46,819 bases of DNA, from the NCBI GenBank assembly GCA_013694625.1, contig JACDCD010000205.1, forward strand, positions 1-46,819. Reading direction: 5' to 3'. The translations under genes were made by a program, and so were the position numbers. Positions 25,468 to 34,380 of the stretch are shown here, in pieces. Position 1 is the first letter of the stretch; the number at the start of each line of letters is the position of its first letter. This DNA is from Actinomycetota bacterium. Its GTDB lineage: Bacteria > Actinomycetota > CADDZG01 > WHSQ01. The notes under the pieces were generated by a model. It was not told the origin of the DNA and did no database searches. It saw only the letters and a program-made list of their open reading frames with translations.

Positions 25468-26346
25468 GTGCAGGTCAACAGTCTGAAGCTTTTCGGACCT
25501 CGTCTGCTTCTGGCAGGCTCGCTCGTCCTGGTTGTTGTCGGAGCGGCACTCTTTCTCCGGACCGACGACAAGGTGGAGACGGCGACGCCGAGGCAGATTC
25601 GCGGCTACGAGTTTGTTGGACGGGGGCAGTTGATGGGCGCCGTTCGGAGGGAAAATGAGGCGCTTATCATCAGAGGGGAGGTCAGCACCGCGAGGTTCGA
25701 GGGGCTGAGGCGGGCGAATCCCGGCCTGCGTTTTGTCAACTACGAACAGGCCTTTGCTCTCAACGTGTCCGAGGCCGGCTATGCGCGCGACAGGGGTTGG
25801 CTGGCGACAACTTGCGACGGCAAGGAAATTCATCCTGCGAACATCCCTAACGTGACTCTGCTCGACGCCACGATCCGCACGTCGCTGGTGTGGCGCACCG
25901 ACCTCATAGCATCAGAAACGCGCCGGGGGTACGATCTCAACTACCTCGACACTCTGCGCTCGTTTTTCCCCCCGAACTTCTACGATGAGCTCCCTTGCGA
26001 CGTGTCGGACATTGAATGGCTCGATGCTTCGCTTGAGACGGTGGAGCTCGTGCGAAGTAAGTCCGGTAAGCCCGTGATCGTCAACGGCTCGGGGCTGGGG
26101 TCAGGCCGAAGCTATCTCGAGCACAAGGAGGAAGCAGATCGACTCGTTGCTTCGGCAGACGGCGTCCAGATAGAGCACTTTCTTCGCAGCCCGAACGAGG
26201 AAGACGAGGACATCGACTTAGTCGAAGCGATCAACGCGGCCGGCAAGGACGCATACGTGAAGTGCGCTCGATCGAGAGAAGCGTGCCGGTCCGCGTTCGC
26301 GAAGGCAGGGAGCCTTCAGCGCAACTACCTGCACATTCGCCGTTAG
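25468..26346 (+). CDS. Membrane-anchored protein, possibly glycosidase-like TIM barrel
   Basis: I do not recognise this 292-residue protein with certainty. A basic N-terminus and one hydrophobic segment (about residues 9-28) suggest a signal anchor or signal peptide, placing the rest outside the cell. The body has an alternating strand/helix pattern (ALIIRGEVS, LRFVNYEQAF, GWLATTCDG, VTLLDATIRTSLVW, YDLNYLD, KPVIVNGSG, DGVQIEHFLR, DAYVKCAR) that suggests a TIM barrel. The pattern resembles putative glycoside hydrolases of the GHL15 kind, with acidic residues at strand ends (YLD, IEH). The start is uncertain: GTG 25468 has no good ribosome-binding site, and GTG 25429, inside the sulfotransferase gene, is an alternative. 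It is the last gene of the third block and ends 21 bases from the convergent kinase gene. A role in trimming the exported glycan is conceivable. Confidence 0.5.
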   Translation: MQVNSLKLFGPRLLLAGSLVLVVVGAALFLRTDDKVETATPRQIRGYEFVGRGQLMGAVRRENEALIIRGEVSTARFEGLRRANPGLRFVNYEQAFALNVSEAGYARDRGWLATTCDGKEIHPANIPNVTLLDATIRTSLVWRTDLIASETRRGYDLNYLDTLRSFFPPNFYDELPCDVSDIEWLDASLETVELVRSKSGKPVIVNGSGLGSGRSYLEHKEEADRLVASADGVQIEHFLRSPNEEDEDIDLVEAINAAGKDAYVKCARSREACRSAFAKAGSLQRNYLHIRR

Positions 26347-26367
26347 ACATCAAGGATGCTGTTGCAT

Positions 26368-27846
26368 CTACCTGTCCGGCTTGCCGAAGGAGCCCAAGGG
26401 GATGCGAACGTTGTTGCCGACCCAGCGCGTGTTGTCGGCGAGCTGAGGAGAACGCATCAGGTTGCCCGACACCTGGGCCGCCCAGGAAGCGATCCCGACC
26501 GCGTCGAGCAGATCGGTGCCGGGCTCCAGTTCGAAACCCGCCCAATACTCCGCGGTCACCGACTTGAAGTGGATCGAGCGCCACGGACGCTCGATCCAGA
26601 TCTGGCCAAGAGGGCGTTTTTTCCTCAACCACAGCTCCGCCACCATGAGATACATGACATCGGTTCCGGGAATGCCCGCGGGATGCCACGCGTCCCAATC
26701 GACCACGCCGGATAGCCCTCCCCGATCTACGAGAAGGTTTCCGGCCCACATGTCACCGTGCGTCATCACCCCTGGAAGCGATGCGCACGCTTCGTGCAGG
26801 TAGGCCTTGATTCCTGCGAGCGCGGAGGCGTCCTGCGGAACCTGCTCGGCAATGATGTCGATAGCAGTCCCGACCGAGGTGGCCTCATGGCGACGGGGCA
26901 GGCGCAAGCAGAAGGCGATCGCCTCCGCTATCACTCGAGGGGTGAGCTGTTTGGGCCGATGGCCCTTCAGCAGTGACTCGGTGCTCCAGGACGCACCACA
27001 GATCTCGCCCGAAGCCATCAAGTGAGGGACCGGACCCACCTCGGACGCCGCCAGATGCTCGAGAGCCGCTGCCGCGTGAACCACAGGGAGCGCCCCCATC
27101 GAGCCGCCCGCCCGCAGGAGGACGCTGTCGCCGCCGGAGTCCTCGATGAGCGCCAGGGCGGTGCCGCCGGACCCAAGACGAAGCCCGGCTACGGTCTCCT
27201 TCGCTCCTGCGGCGTTTGCTGCTGCGTCAACCACCCTCAGCTCGCCGGTGCGGGCCGTCATCTCGACCAACACCCCCTGTTGGAGGGCGGCCCTCAACTC
27301 ACTCCTGACCGAGCTGCCGCGCAACCGCGGCGGCGGCAGCCGGTGGATGCCCCGGATCCTGAAAGGGGTGGGAGCATGGCGTCTCAGCTTGAGCAGTTGG
27401 GCCTCACGTCGCACCGCGCTCAGAAGGACGGCCGAAGGTCTGGCCGGCGAGATGGCAGCGGCACCCCATAGGAAGACATCCGTCCCGCGTGGCAACGCCG
27501 ACCGTTCGAGTCTCCACCGCTCATCGGTCTCGACCAACACCCCATGGCGCCCCGGTTCTGCGGGCATCAACAGAGAGGCCAACGCCTCGAGTGTCACCCT
27601 CCGGCCTGAGTCCATCTGTCTCACGGCGCCCTCAATTTCTTGCCACCGACGAACCCACCGGTCTCGTTGAAAGATGCGCCCAAGAGGGCGAGCCGCACTT
27701 GCAGGGAGCTTTCTCCGGCGAGGACACAAAGGGACCGGGTAGTCACTCGATGATGGGGCGCCACCGTCTTCACCCTCGGCGAATACGGGCGTCGCTCTTT
27801 TCCCCGGGAAGACCCCAATACTCCAGTGTACGCACGGTGAAACCAT
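26368..27846 (-). CDS. APH-fold phosphotransferase with extra N-terminal region
   Basis: A 492-residue protein whose C-terminal half has the aminoglycoside/choline kinase fold. The Brenner-type catalytic motif is MTHGDMWAGNLL (near residue 358-369) and the metal-binding Asp is in GVVDWDAWHPAG about 15 residues on. A glycine-rich ATP loop (LRLGSGGTALALIED) is near 222-236. The first 220 residues do not match a domain I recognise and are rich in Arg, Leu and Ala. The kinase could phosphorylate a sugar, choline-like or lipid substrate; antibiotic resistance is not implied. It is convergent with the surface locus and divergent from the pseudokinase gene. The ATG at 27846 has no strong ribosome-binding site, so the N-terminus may be shorter. 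Confidence 0.7.
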   Translation of the reverse strand: MVSPCVHWSIGVFPGKRATPVFAEGEDGGAPSSSDYPVPLCPRRRKLPASAARPLGRIFQRDRWVRRWQEIEGAVRQMDSGRRVTLEALASLLMPAEPGRHGVLVETDERWRLERSALPRGTDVFLWGAAAISPARPSAVLLSAVRREAQLLKLRRHAPTPFRIRGIHRLPPPRLRGSSVRSELRAALQQGVLVEMTARTGELRVVDAAANAAGAKETVAGLRLGSGGTALALIEDSGGDSVLLRAGGSMGALPVVHAAAALEHLAASEVGPVPHLMASGEICGASWSTESLLKGHRPKQLTPRVIAEAIAFCLRLPRRHEATSVGTAIDIIAEQVPQDASALAGIKAYLHEACASLPGVMTHGDMWAGNLLVDRGGLSGVVDWDAWHPAGIPGTDVMYLMVAELWLRKKRPLGQIWIERPWRSIHFKSVTAEYWAGFELEPGTDLLDAVGIASWAAQVSGNLMRSPQLADNTRWVGNNVRIPLGSFGKPDR

Positions 27847-28054
27847 ATCGACTGTGGGATGAGAGGTTGCATGCTCAAAAGGGGATCGTTTGGCATCTGC
27901 ATGCTACAGCTCGCTCACCGGCGGCACGAGGAGAACGGCCCTATGACAGGCGACCACTTACAATCACTTGGAATGAGACGACCCTAGGCTCTGTCCGAGG
28001 CGCTTAGGATGGTTGGCTGCACGGGTCGACTGTGTACTACACAGGGGGCCAGAA

Positions 28055-29530
28055 TTGCTCATCGATCGACGCCGGCGAGTCGGCGGCTATACCCTGCGAG
28101 AGCAGATCCGCGCTGGATCGAATGGCGCTCTCTTCAGGTCCGGCAACCCCTTCGGGCGACTTGCCGTGACCCTCGTGGCCGACGACCTGGTACCGGCGGA
28201 GGCGTTCCTGCGGAGGGCGGAAGCCGTCGCTGCGTTGCGGCACAAGAGCATAGCCCCGCTGTACGACTTCGGTTCGGACGATGGCTGCTTGTACCTGGTC
28301 ACGAAATACGTGGACGGTGAGACGCTCGCCGGCCTTTTGGCGGCGGAGGGGCGTCTGCCACCGGTGGAGGCGGCAGAGATCGCATCAGACATACTCGACG
28401 GACTCGCCTTCGCCCACAAGAAGGGGCTCGTTCACGGAGGGTTGATGCCCTCGAGCGTCCTGGTCTCTGCGTGGTCCAGGGCCATGATCACAGACTTGGC
28501 ACTCCCTTCGGCGCTGGGCCTGGGGGACTCCGCAGGCAAGGTAACCGAGGAATCACAGGGTGTGGCTGCCGGCCCCCACGCGTCCATCTACGCGCCGCCC
28601 GAGCAGCTTCGAGGCGGTGAGCCGGGCGCCCCCTCGGATATCTATTCCGTAGGGGCGCTGCTCTTCGAAATGCTCACCGGGAACAAGCCGGTGCGTTCCG
28701 GAGGTGGGGAACCGGGCGGGACCGTCATGGAGTGGCCCCCGAGCCGGATCGAGGCGGTGGCTCCCCCACTCGAAGCGAGCGTGCTGAAGGCACTCGCCAC
28801 CGAGCCCGGCGAACGATTCTCCAGCGCAGCCGAGATGCGCGCTGCCTTGTCCGGTTCCTCCCGGCGCAGGAGCGCCCTGAATGAGGCACTCGAAGTCCCT
28901 GGCGGTGCCGGAGTCCCGGATGCCGCCCGGCCTGTCCCGGAGGCGGGACCGAAGACCGCTCCCCGACATCCCCTGTCGCCTCCGGCCGCCTCCGAGATGG
29001 ATGGTCCCGTGGGCCCGGAGGCCGGGACGAAAGCGGCCACTCGCTCGACGCCTCCTCGGCGGGATGGAAGGGCTCCGGCATCAAGGCGGGCGTCTCGCAG
29101 CCGCAGGAGGCAGTACAAGCACGAGGCCCGAAGGCCGGCAAGGGGACCCATCTATTTCGGCCGGTGGCGCCCCGTGGTGCTCGCAGCCGCGGTCGGGGTA
29201 AGCGCGATCCTGGCGCTCTTCGCGGTCTTCGCCCTTTCGACTGCTGTGTTTTTCGAAGACGCCAATTCCGGTGGCCAACGAGCCTCGACCGAGGCTCCAA
29301 CAGCCGCGCAGCAGGGGCGCTCGAGCACTCCATATCTCTCCGGCAAGACCGTCGAGGCGGCAGCCGCAGACCTCGAGCAAGTGGGGCTGAGACTGGGGCA
29401 AGTCACCTCGGCGCCAAGCGACTCGGTTGCTCCAGACCACATCCTCGAGCAGAGCCCTGCCGGCGGTACCCGGATTCCGCGGAACGCCACTGTGGATCTC
29501 GTGGTCGCCACGGAGCCCTCGAAGGGCTAG
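28055..29530 (+). CDS. Membrane pseudokinase with one PASTA domain
   Basis: This has the architecture of a PknB-type Ser/Thr kinase: a cytoplasmic kinase fold (about residues 10-265), a Pro/Arg/Ala-rich linker, one membrane segment (about 373-399) and a single extracellular PASTA domain (about 425-486, ending ILEQSPAGG...VDLVVA). The catalytic residues are missing. The HRDLKPxN loop reads HGGLMPSS (from residue 127), so Arg, the catalytic Asp, Lys and Asn are all changed. The DFG motif reads TDLALP, and the VAIK lysine is absent from LAVTLV. Structural motifs YAPPEQ and SDIYSVGALLFEMLTG are kept. It is therefore probably a non-catalytic sensor or scaffold binding peptidoglycan. TTG 28055 is preferred because AGGGGG lies 6 bases upstream; TTG 28013 is an alternative. 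Confidence 0.85.
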   Translation: MLIDRRRRVGGYTLREQIRAGSNGALFRSGNPFGRLAVTLVADDLVPAEAFLRRAEAVAALRHKSIAPLYDFGSDDGCLYLVTKYVDGETLAGLLAAEGRLPPVEAAEIASDILDGLAFAHKKGLVHGGLMPSSVLVSAWSRAMITDLALPSALGLGDSAGKVTEESQGVAAGPHASIYAPPEQLRGGEPGAPSDIYSVGALLFEMLTGNKPVRSGGGEPGGTVMEWPPSRIEAVAPPLEASVLKALATEPGERFSSAAEMRAALSGSSRRRSALNEALEVPGGAGVPDAARPVPEAGPKTAPRHPLSPPAASEMDGPVGPEAGTKAATRSTPPRRDGRAPASRRASRSRRRQYKHEARRPARGPIYFGRWRPVVLAAAVGVSAILALFAVFALSTAVFFEDANSGGQRASTEAPTAAQQGRSSTPYLSGKTVEAAAADLEQVGLRLGQVTSAPSDSVAPDHILEQSPAGGTRIPRNATVDLVVATEPSKG

Positions 29531-29607
29531 GCACTCTAGTGGCTCGAGCCGCCGGTTCGCCGCCCTGAGAAGACCAGGGGCGTTGCCTGAATCTCGCTCG
29601 CATTAAG

Positions 29608-30825
29608 ATGCCGAGCATGACCAGCTCAGACGGCCTCCGGCTCTTCACGTCCGAATCTGTGACCGAGGGCCACCCCGACAAGATGGCCGACCAGATCTCC
29701 GACGCAGTGCTCGACGAGATCCTGGCGCGCGATCCCGAAGCCCGGGTCGCGTGTGAGACGCTCATCACCCTCGGCCTGGTGGTCGTCGCAGGGGAAATCA
29801 CTACGAAGGCCTATGTCGACATCCCCTCGGTGGTACGGCGGACGGCAACCGACATCGGTTACACGAGCTCGCGTATCGGCTTCGACGGCGCCACCTGTGG
29901 GGTGTCTGTGGTCATCCAGGAGCAATCGCCCGATATCTCGGTGGGCGTCGAGCATGCTCTGGAGGAACGGCAGGGGGAGGCGCTGGACACGACGCTCGAT
30001 TCTCAGGGGGCCGGCGACCAGGGAATGATGTTCGGCTACGCCTGCAACGAGAACGAAGATCTCATGCCGATGCCTATCTGGCTCGCCCACCGTTATGCAC
30101 ACCGGCTGGCCGAGGTCCGGAAGTCGGGCGTGCTGCCCTATCTGCGCCCCGACGGCAAGGTCCAGGTAACCGTGGGCTACAGGGACGACAAGCCCGTCAC
30201 CCTCGAGACCGTTGTGTGCTCGACCCAGCACCAGCCGAATGTGGACATCGAAACCCTCTTGAAGCCCGATCTGGTCCAGCATGTGATCGAGCCGATGACC
30301 CCCTCCGGACTCGATGCCACCGACGTCAAGATCCTGGTGAATCCGACCGGCGTGTTCGAGATCGGCGGCCCGCGCGCCGACACGGGACTCACCGGACGCA
30401 AGATCATCGTCGACACCTACGGGGGAATGGCGCGCAACGGTGGAGGTGCCTTCTCCGGGAAGGATCCGACGAAAGTCGACCGCTCGGCGGCCTATGCCGC
30501 CCGCCATGTGGCCAAGAACGTGGTCGCCGCCGGTCTGGCCGAGCGCTTCGAGCTCCAGGTTGCGTACGCCATAGGGGTCGCGCACCCGGTGTCCCTGACG
30601 GTCGAGACCTTCGATACCGAGACCGTTGCCCCGGAGATGATAAGCAAGGCGATCGACCAGTGCTTCGACCTTCGTCCGGCGGCAATCATCGAGCGGTTGG
30701 ACCTTCGGAGGCCGATATACCAGAGCACCGCCTCCTACGGCCACTTTGGACGCTCCAACGCAGACTTCACGTGGGAGCAGACCGAGTTCGCCGACGAGCT
30801 TCGGCGCCTGTGTGGGGCTCCCTGA
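29608..30825 (+). CDS. metK: S-adenosylmethionine synthetase
   Basis: Makes S-adenosylmethionine from methionine and ATP in the cytoplasm. The N-terminus carries [20 protein letters not shown], and both family signatures are visible: [11 protein letters not shown] (about 131-141) and [16 protein letters not shown] (about 272-287), with the P-loop-like Lys. Its 405 residues are normal. ATG 29608 is taken; an in-frame ATG three codons later is possible, and neither has a clear ribosome-binding site. The 77-base gap to the upstream pseudokinase gene holds no recognisable SAM riboswitch. priA follows with an overlap. Confidence 0.97.
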   Translation: MPSMTSSDGLRLFTSESVTEGHPDKMADQISDAVLDEILARDPEARVACETLITLGLVVVAGEITTKAYVDIPSVVRRTATDIGYTSSRIGFDGATCGVSVVIQEQSPDISVGVEHALEERQGEALDTTLDSQGAGDQGMMFGYACNENEDLMPMPIWLAHRYAHRLAEVRKSGVLPYLRPDGKVQVTVGYRDDKPVTLETVVCSTQHQPNVDIETLLKPDLVQHVIEPMTPSGLDATDVKILVNPTGVFEIGGPRADTGLTGRKIIVDTYGGMARNGGGAFSGKDPTKVDRSAAYAARHVAKNVVAAGLAERFELQVAYAIGVAHPVSLTVETFDTETVAPEMISKAIDQCFDLRPAAIIERLDLRRPIYQSTASYGHFGRSNADFTWEQTEFADELRRLCGAP

Positions 30826-32836
30826 GCCACCGGCCGCTTCGCCACGAAGGCCCCGCCTGACGGCGGGCAGGGGGCCCTCGACCATCGCCGATCCATCCCT
30901 GCCCGAGCCGAGCGCCGCCCCCGGCGAGCCAGCCGCATCGGGGCCGATCCTTGTCGCCAGGGTGGTTCCGCTGGTGCCGGTCTGGCGGGTGGACAAACCC
31001 TTTTCCTACTCGGTACCGGAGACGCTCGCCGATCTCGCCCCTGGAAACCTGGTGCGCGTCCGGTTCGGAGGCAGAAGCGTCCGGGGAATCGTGATCTCCG
31101 TCGCCCCCGAGTGCCCGCGGCTCCCATTGGAACCAGTCCTCGGGGCCGTGGTGGGTCCGCCCCTGGCGCCCCCGCCCCTGCTGCAATTGATCCGGTGGAC
31201 GACCCGCCGCTACGCCGCTCCACCGGGCCGGACGCTGCGGCGCGTTGTGCCGCCGCGTGTGCGGGTCGAGCCGCTTCCCCCGTGCGCGATCAGCGGGGGC
31301 CCTCCGGGCGAACGCCTGCCGACCTACAAGGGGGGCGACGGCCTGATCGCCGCGATCGAGAGGGGCCTCACCGGGACCTGGGCCTTGCGATGGAGATCCG
31401 GAGAGGATCGTGCCGCTGCGATAGGGGAGCTGGTCGCCGCGGCGGGGCGGGCGGGGGGCGCCGCCCTCGTGTGCGTCCCCGAGGTCCGCTATGGATCCTC
31501 GGTTCTCGAAGGCCTCCACGGCCACTTCCCCGAATTGGCCCGGGTCGACAGCGCCATGGGCGCCGGTGACCGCTCGCGTTCGTGGCTGAGGCTGGCTTCG
31601 GGGCACGCCCTGGGTGGGGGCGGACGGGCCGCGGTGCTTGCACCGACCCCTTCTCTACGCCTCATCGTGCTCGATGAGGAGCACCATCGCACCTACAAGG
31701 AAGACCGGTCCCCTGCATATGACTCACGCCGGGTGGCGGTGGAGCGCGCCCGGTTGCAGGAAGCCGTATGCGTGCTGGCGAGCTCCTGTCCGTCCGTGGA
31801 GGTGGGAGCCCAGGCGTTGTGGGGCCGCATCGGATCGGCCGCTCCGTCACGGGAGGCAAGCCGGGCGGCTCGTCCCATCATCGAGCTGCTCGGCCGTCCC
31901 GAGGGCGGAGCGCTCGCCACCGATCTTCATCACCGAATCAACGACACTCTCCGCCGGGGAGCGCGCGTCGCCCTGCTTACGACGAGCCGGGGTTACGCCC
32001 GCACAATCTGGTGCGCCATGTGCAGACGCTCACTTCGTTGCCCGCGCTGTGAAGCGGGCGTCGCGTCGCAGCAAGGGCGCGCTGAGGTGGCCTGCCCCCG
32101 ATGTGGGTGGAGCGCCTCGGCGCCCGCGGCCTGTCCATCATGCGGCGCGGACGATTTCAGACTTCTGGGAGCGGGAAGCGAACGCCTCGCCGAGCAGGTC
32201 CGCCTGTCGTTTCCGCGTGCCGCGGTTGCCCGGATCGACCCCGACGTCATCGAGGAACCGCGTGATGCGCTCGCAGCGGATATCTACGTCACGACATGGA
32301 TCGGCACCAAGGCGGCGATACGGCCGCCTGTGGAGCTGGTTGGGGTCCTGGACGCCGATGCGCTGATCCGCCGGCCCCACTGGCGGGCGGCCGAAAGCGC
32401 CTATCAGGCGCTGTCCGAGATGGCCGAGTGGGCGGGTCCGGCATCGGAGGGGGGTCGGCTCGTCATCCAGTGCTCGGAGCCGGGCCATCACGCGCTCCAG
32501 GGTGTCGCCAGGGCCGATTACGGCTACTTCCTGGAGCGGGAGCTGCCCGGGCGCGCCGAGCTCCTCTATCCGCCCTACCGCGAGCTGATCAAAGCCACCG
32601 CATCGGGCCCCGCCCGCAGCGAGTTGCTGGACGCCGTAGGGGAGACTTGCCGGCGGGCAGGGGCGCTCGTGCTGGGCCCCATACCTTCGGCACCGAACCG
32701 GGGGCGGGAGGCCCGGGAGGCTCTCGAGCTCCTGGTCAAGTGCGCCGACGCCGGAGAGGTTGCCGCAGAGCTACGGGGTATTCTCGCCTCAGTGCCATCC
32801 GGAAGTCGACTCGGAGTGGACGTCGATCCCCGTTAG
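30812..32836 (+). CDS. priA: PriA-like primosomal protein N' (helicase-deficient type)
   Basis: Belongs to the PriA family that restarts stalled replication forks. The N-terminal DNA-binding domain is recognisable ([19 protein letters not shown], then [17 protein letters not shown]). The zinc-binding region keeps CAMC, CPRC, CPRC and CPSC (within about residues 410-470), and GSERLAEQV matches the conserved GTERxxE motif. The Walker A region is replaced by Ala/Gly-rich sequence without a GKT, while DEEHH and the YKED segment remain. This degeneration is known for actinobacterial PriA, which is not expected to be a helicase. GTG 30812, inside the end of metK, is the only good in-frame start after that gene's conserved region. 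It has 674 residues. Confidence 0.88.
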   Translation: MGLPEPPAASPRRPRLTAGRGPSTIADPSLPEPSAAPGEPAASGPILVARVVPLVPVWRVDKPFSYSVPETLADLAPGNLVRVRFGGRSVRGIVISVAPECPRLPLEPVLGAVVGPPLAPPPLLQLIRWTTRRYAAPPGRTLRRVVPPRVRVEPLPPCAISGGPPGERLPTYKGGDGLIAAIERGLTGTWALRWRSGEDRAAAIGELVAAAGRAGGAALVCVPEVRYGSSVLEGLHGHFPELARVDSAMGAGDRSRSWLRLASGHALGGGGRAAVLAPTPSLRLIVLDEEHHRTYKEDRSPAYDSRRVAVERARLQEAVCVLASSCPSVEVGAQALWGRIGSAAPSREASRAARPIIELLGRPEGGALATDLHHRINDTLRRGARVALLTTSRGYARTIWCAMCRRSLRCPRCEAGVASQQGRAEVACPRCGWSASAPAACPSCGADDFRLLGAGSERLAEQVRLSFPRAAVARIDPDVIEEPRDALAADIYVTTWIGTKAAIRPPVELVGVLDADALIRRPHWRAAESAYQALSEMAEWAGPASEGGRLVIQCSEPGHHALQGVARADYGYFLERELPGRAELLYPPYRELIKATASGPARSELLDAVGETCRRAGALVLGPIPSAPNRGREAREALELLVKCADAGEVAAELRGILASVPSGSRLGVDVDPR

Positions 32837-32872
32837 AAAACACATCACACCGCGCGAACGGATCATGAGGAC

Positions 32873-33424
32873 ATGGCCATACTTCCGATAAGGACCTGGG
32901 GAGACCCAGTGTTACGGCAGCGCTCCCGGCCGGTCGAGCGGATCGCCCGAGTGCACCGCCGGCTCATAAAGGACATGATCGACACGATGCGAGACGCGCC
33001 CGGCGTGGGGCTGGCGGCCCCGCAGGTGGGCGTCTCCGAACGCATCTTCGTTTGGGAGTACGAGGGCGAGGCCAGCGCCGTGATCAATCCAACCGTTGTG
33101 TCGCTGACGGGGGAGTCGATCGACGACGAGGAGGGCTGCCTGTCGATACCGGGCATCTACTATCCGGTGGCGCGGTCGGAGACGGCCCGGATTGAGGGCA
33201 CCGATGTCGACGGAGATCCCCTCCTCCTCGAAGGCACCGGGTTCCTCGCCCGCATCCTTCAGCACGAGACCGATCATCTCGACGGCGTCCTGTTCCTCGA
33301 CCGCCTCGCTCCGGAGCATCGCCGGGAGGCGCTCGCCCGGTTGCGAGAGGAGGCGCTCGGCCTTCCACCACGCGCCATGCCGGCGGATCGTCCGAATGGA
33401 CTCATGGACCGAGAGACGCTCTGA
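32873..33424 (+). CDS. def: Peptide deformylase
   Basis: Removes the formyl group from the N-terminal Met of new proteins. All three family motifs are present: GVGLAAPQVG (about 44-53), EEGCLSIPG with the metal-binding Cys (about 86-94), and QHETDHLDG with two metal-binding His and the catalytic Glu (about 129-137). It has 183 residues. The ATG is preceded by GAGG at a very short distance. Directly downstream and overlapping lies fmt, which adds the formyl group, so the two opposing steps are encoded together. Confidence 0.96.
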   Translation: MAILPIRTWGDPVLRQRSRPVERIARVHRRLIKDMIDTMRDAPGVGLAAPQVGVSERIFVWEYEGEASAVINPTVVSLTGESIDDEEGCLSIPGIYYPVARSETARIEGTDVDGDPLLLEGTGFLARILQHETDHLDGVLFLDRLAPEHRREALARLREEALGLPPRAMPADRPNGLMDRETL

Positions 33425-34347
33425 GGACCATCTTCTTCGGCACCCCCGCGTGGGCGGTGCCGAGTCTGCAGGCGGTGCTGTCCTCCGGACTCGAGCTCAC
33501 CGCCGCCGTGACCAACCCGGACCGTCCGGCGGGGCGGGGCCTGAGGGCGCGTCCGTCGCCGGTCAAGGCGGCGGCCCAGGTGGCCGGGATCAAGGTGCTC
33601 CAGCCCAAAAGCATCAAGGATCCGTCGTTCCAGGGTGTCATGCGCGCCCTGTCGCCGGAGATCTGCATCGTGGTCGCCTACGGAAAGATTCTGCCCAAGG
33701 TGCTTTTGGAGGCGCCCGAGCTCGGTTTCGTCAACGTCCACTTCTCCCTGCTGCCCGCCTATCGGGGAGCGGCACCGGTGCAACGAGCTCTCATGGACGG
33801 GGCCACCGAGACGGGTGTTTCGATCATGTCGCTGACCGAGGGCATGGATGAGGGGCCGGTGCTCGCAATCCGCACGGTAACGGTGACCCAGGAGGACACC
33901 GCGGGCGCCCTGGGTGATCGCCTGGCGGCCGAGGGCGCGGACCTCCTGGTCCCCACGGTCCTGGGCTACGCCGCCGGCTCTGTGGTCGCCCAACCCCAGG
34001 ATGACAAGAGGGCCACCTACGCCCCCAAGATCTCCGACGAGGAGACGAGGATCGAGTGGAGCAAACCTCACCGGGTGATCCAGAACCTGGTGCGTGGCCT
34101 CGAGCCCGCCCCTGGAGCGTGGACGACCTTCCGGGGCAGGCGCATCAAGATCCGCAGGGTCGCCGTCGCTGAGACGAGTCCGGGACTGGCGCCCGGCGAG
34201 CTCCTCGCCGGAAACCCCCTTATCGTCGGCACGGGTAGCGATCCGCTGGAAGTGTTGACGGCCCAGTCCGAGGGAAAGCGGGCGATGTCGGGCGCCGACC
34301 TGGCCCGCGGACTGAGGCTCGAGCAATCAGACGCGTTCGACAACTAG
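33421..34347 (+). CDS. fmt: Methionyl-tRNA formyltransferase, probable CTG start
   Basis: Formylates initiator Met-tRNA with 10-formyl-tetrahydrofolate. The catalytic region VNVHFSLLPAYRGAAPVQRAL has the Asn and His, and EGMDEGPV has the Asp. The C-terminal OB-like domain is present. The conserved N-terminal strand TIFFGTPAWAVPSL begins at 33427, but the frame has no ATG, GTG or TTG before GTG 33457, and starting there would delete FFGTP. The best reading is CTG 33421, which overlaps the def stop as CTGA with GAGAG 5 bases upstream, giving 308 residues. A sequence error at the start cannot be excluded. ribD follows after 33 bases. Confidence 0.92.
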   Translation: MRTIFFGTPAWAVPSLQAVLSSGLELTAAVTNPDRPAGRGLRARPSPVKAAAQVAGIKVLQPKSIKDPSFQGVMRALSPEICIVVAYGKILPKVLLEAPELGFVNVHFSLLPAYRGAAPVQRALMDGATETGVSIMSLTEGMDEGPVLAIRTVTVTQEDTAGALGDRLAAEGADLLVPTVLGYAAGSVVAQPQDDKRATYAPKISDEETRIEWSKPHRVIQNLVRGLEPAPGAWTTFRGRRIKIRRVAVAETSPGLAPGELLAGNPLIVGTGSDPLEVLTAQSEGKRAMSGADLARGLRLEQSDAFDN

Positions 34348-34380
34348 CCACCGGCCCAGAGAGTTGAGGTCTTCGCCCTG

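Noticed and set aside
1-26350. Search for insertion sequences, integrases or phage genes that would explain the accessory locus
   Set aside because: No transposase, recombinase, phage structural motif or terminal inverted repeat was recognised.
26368-27846. Interpretation of the APH-fold gene as an antibiotic resistance determinant
   Set aside because: Only the general kinase fold is visible, the context is a glycan locus, and many APH-fold enzymes act on metabolites.
29531-29607. Gap before metK considered for a SAM riboswitch
   Set aside because: It is only 77 bases long and lacks any conserved SAM aptamer core.
29626-30996. A 456-codon open frame on the minus strand opposite metK
   Set aside because: It mirrors metK codon by codon, as expected in high-GC DNA, and shows no family motif; metK on the other strand is certain.
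34348-34380. Gap before ribD considered for an FMN riboswitch
   Set aside because: Only 33 bases separate fmt and ribD, too short for the aptamer, and no core sequence is present.
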